Source: an uncultured Anaeroplasmataceae bacterium (GTDB lineage Bacteria; Bacillota_I; Bacilli_A; Acholeplasmatales; Anaeroplasmataceae). From it: a stretch of DNA of 41,763 nt. A program made the position numbers and the translations under genes. The stretch is from the NCBI GenBank assembly GCA_934229785.1, contig CAKQEA010000017.1:1-41763 (forward strand), read 5' to 3'. Under the pieces are notes generated by a model. The model was not told the DNA's origin. It saw nothing but the letters and a program-made list of their open reading frames with translations, and made no database searches. Of the stretch, positions 41,619 to 41,763 are shown one piece after another (position 1 is the first letter of the stretch; each line of letters opens with the position of its first letter).

Positions 41619-41763
41619 GTGTGCCGGGCATGGCATTAATCTTACTGGTGAAAGTCCAGTCACGGGTATTTACCGCCAAGTGTAGCGAACCTCAAGCCGT
41701 TAGGAGTAATCCTATGGGTGAAGGAAGAGGTGTAGCAAAATCCTTGAGCCTACGAATAGAAAC
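41619..41763 (+). mobile_element. Group IIC intron, 5' end (continues beyond window)
   Basis: Starts GTGTG (41619-41623), the group II 5' consensus, then CCGGGCATGG, nearly the same as the first bases of the Oceanobacillus iheyensis group IIC intron. CTGGTGAAAGTCCAG, GAAGGAAGAGG and CTTGAGCCTACGAA further on match domain I features of that class. It begins 4 bases after an intrinsic terminator, the known target preference of class C introns. The reverse transcriptase ORF and domains V-VI must lie beyond the edge. Orientation is plus. Confidence 0.87.

Noticed and set aside
1..41763. CRISPR arrays, tRNA or rRNA genes, insertion-sequence transposases, prophage genes.
   Set aside because: No regularly spaced repeats, no cloverleaf with CCA-end features, no rRNA conserved blocks and no transposase or phage protein were seen. 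The group IIC intron is the only mobile element.

Overview
The window is a very AT-rich stretch of an ordinary bacterial chromosome. It has short intergenic gaps, TAA-dominated stops, AGGAGG-type ribosome binding sites and TTGACA/TATAAT promoters, all of which point to a low-GC Bacillota. Wall-forming Bacilli of the Erysipelotrichia/RF39 type fit best, because a complete-looking diaminopimelate (DAP) pathway sits beside the yqfC-yqfD-phoH cluster and PotA proteins with the long insertions otherwise known from Mollicutes. Taxonomy is inference. TGA behaves as a stop: several tight ATGA gene junctions depend on it, and Trp is TGG.

Layout. 1-8400: a lysine-responsive riboswitch with its terminator controls lysA-dapF-dapA-dapB-dapH. 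A separate promoter then drives asd-lysC and an M20 deacetylase. Together they form the acetylated DAP route to lysine, except that the acetyl-DAP aminotransferase is not here. 8459-10395: a broken GH28 polygalacturonase remnant converges on a reverse-strand ATP-grasp enzyme. 10570-17224: a membrane protein of unknown function, tig (with an unusual hairpin between Shine-Dalgarno and start), lon (promoter inside an inverted repeat), a LysR regulator and an RluA-type pseudouridine synthase. 17258-22207: yqfC-yqfD-phoH, then an 858-residue protein joining about 12 membrane helices, an acidic repeat linker and a C-terminal region with uL15-like character. 22368-24928 (reverse): two-subunit class I fumarase and malic enzyme, linking fumarate, malate and pyruvate. 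25195-28466: two paralogous lipoproteins of unknown function. 28636-30221: serine acetyltransferase and an alpha/beta hydrolase.

30537-40172 holds two complete potABCD-type polyamine importers in tandem. The first has a long leader with three hairpins and a 25-codon ORF overlapping a SD-less TTG start of potA. The second is headed by an XRE-cupin regulator whose own promoter is followed by two 21-bp operator-like palindromes spaced 22 bp apart. Its PotA carries a coiled-coil-like insertion of about 165 residues. Between the operons lies a 34984-35121 segment predicted to fold into a long interrupted stem, possibly a small RNA. The window ends with a DUF2156-like protein, a small unknown protein, a strong terminator and, 4 bases after it, the 5' end of a group IIC intron that runs off the edge.

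The least explained parts are the regulatory layers around the two polyamine operons (leader, structured RNA, paired operators), the PotA2 insertion, the tig 5' leader and the 858-residue fusion protein.
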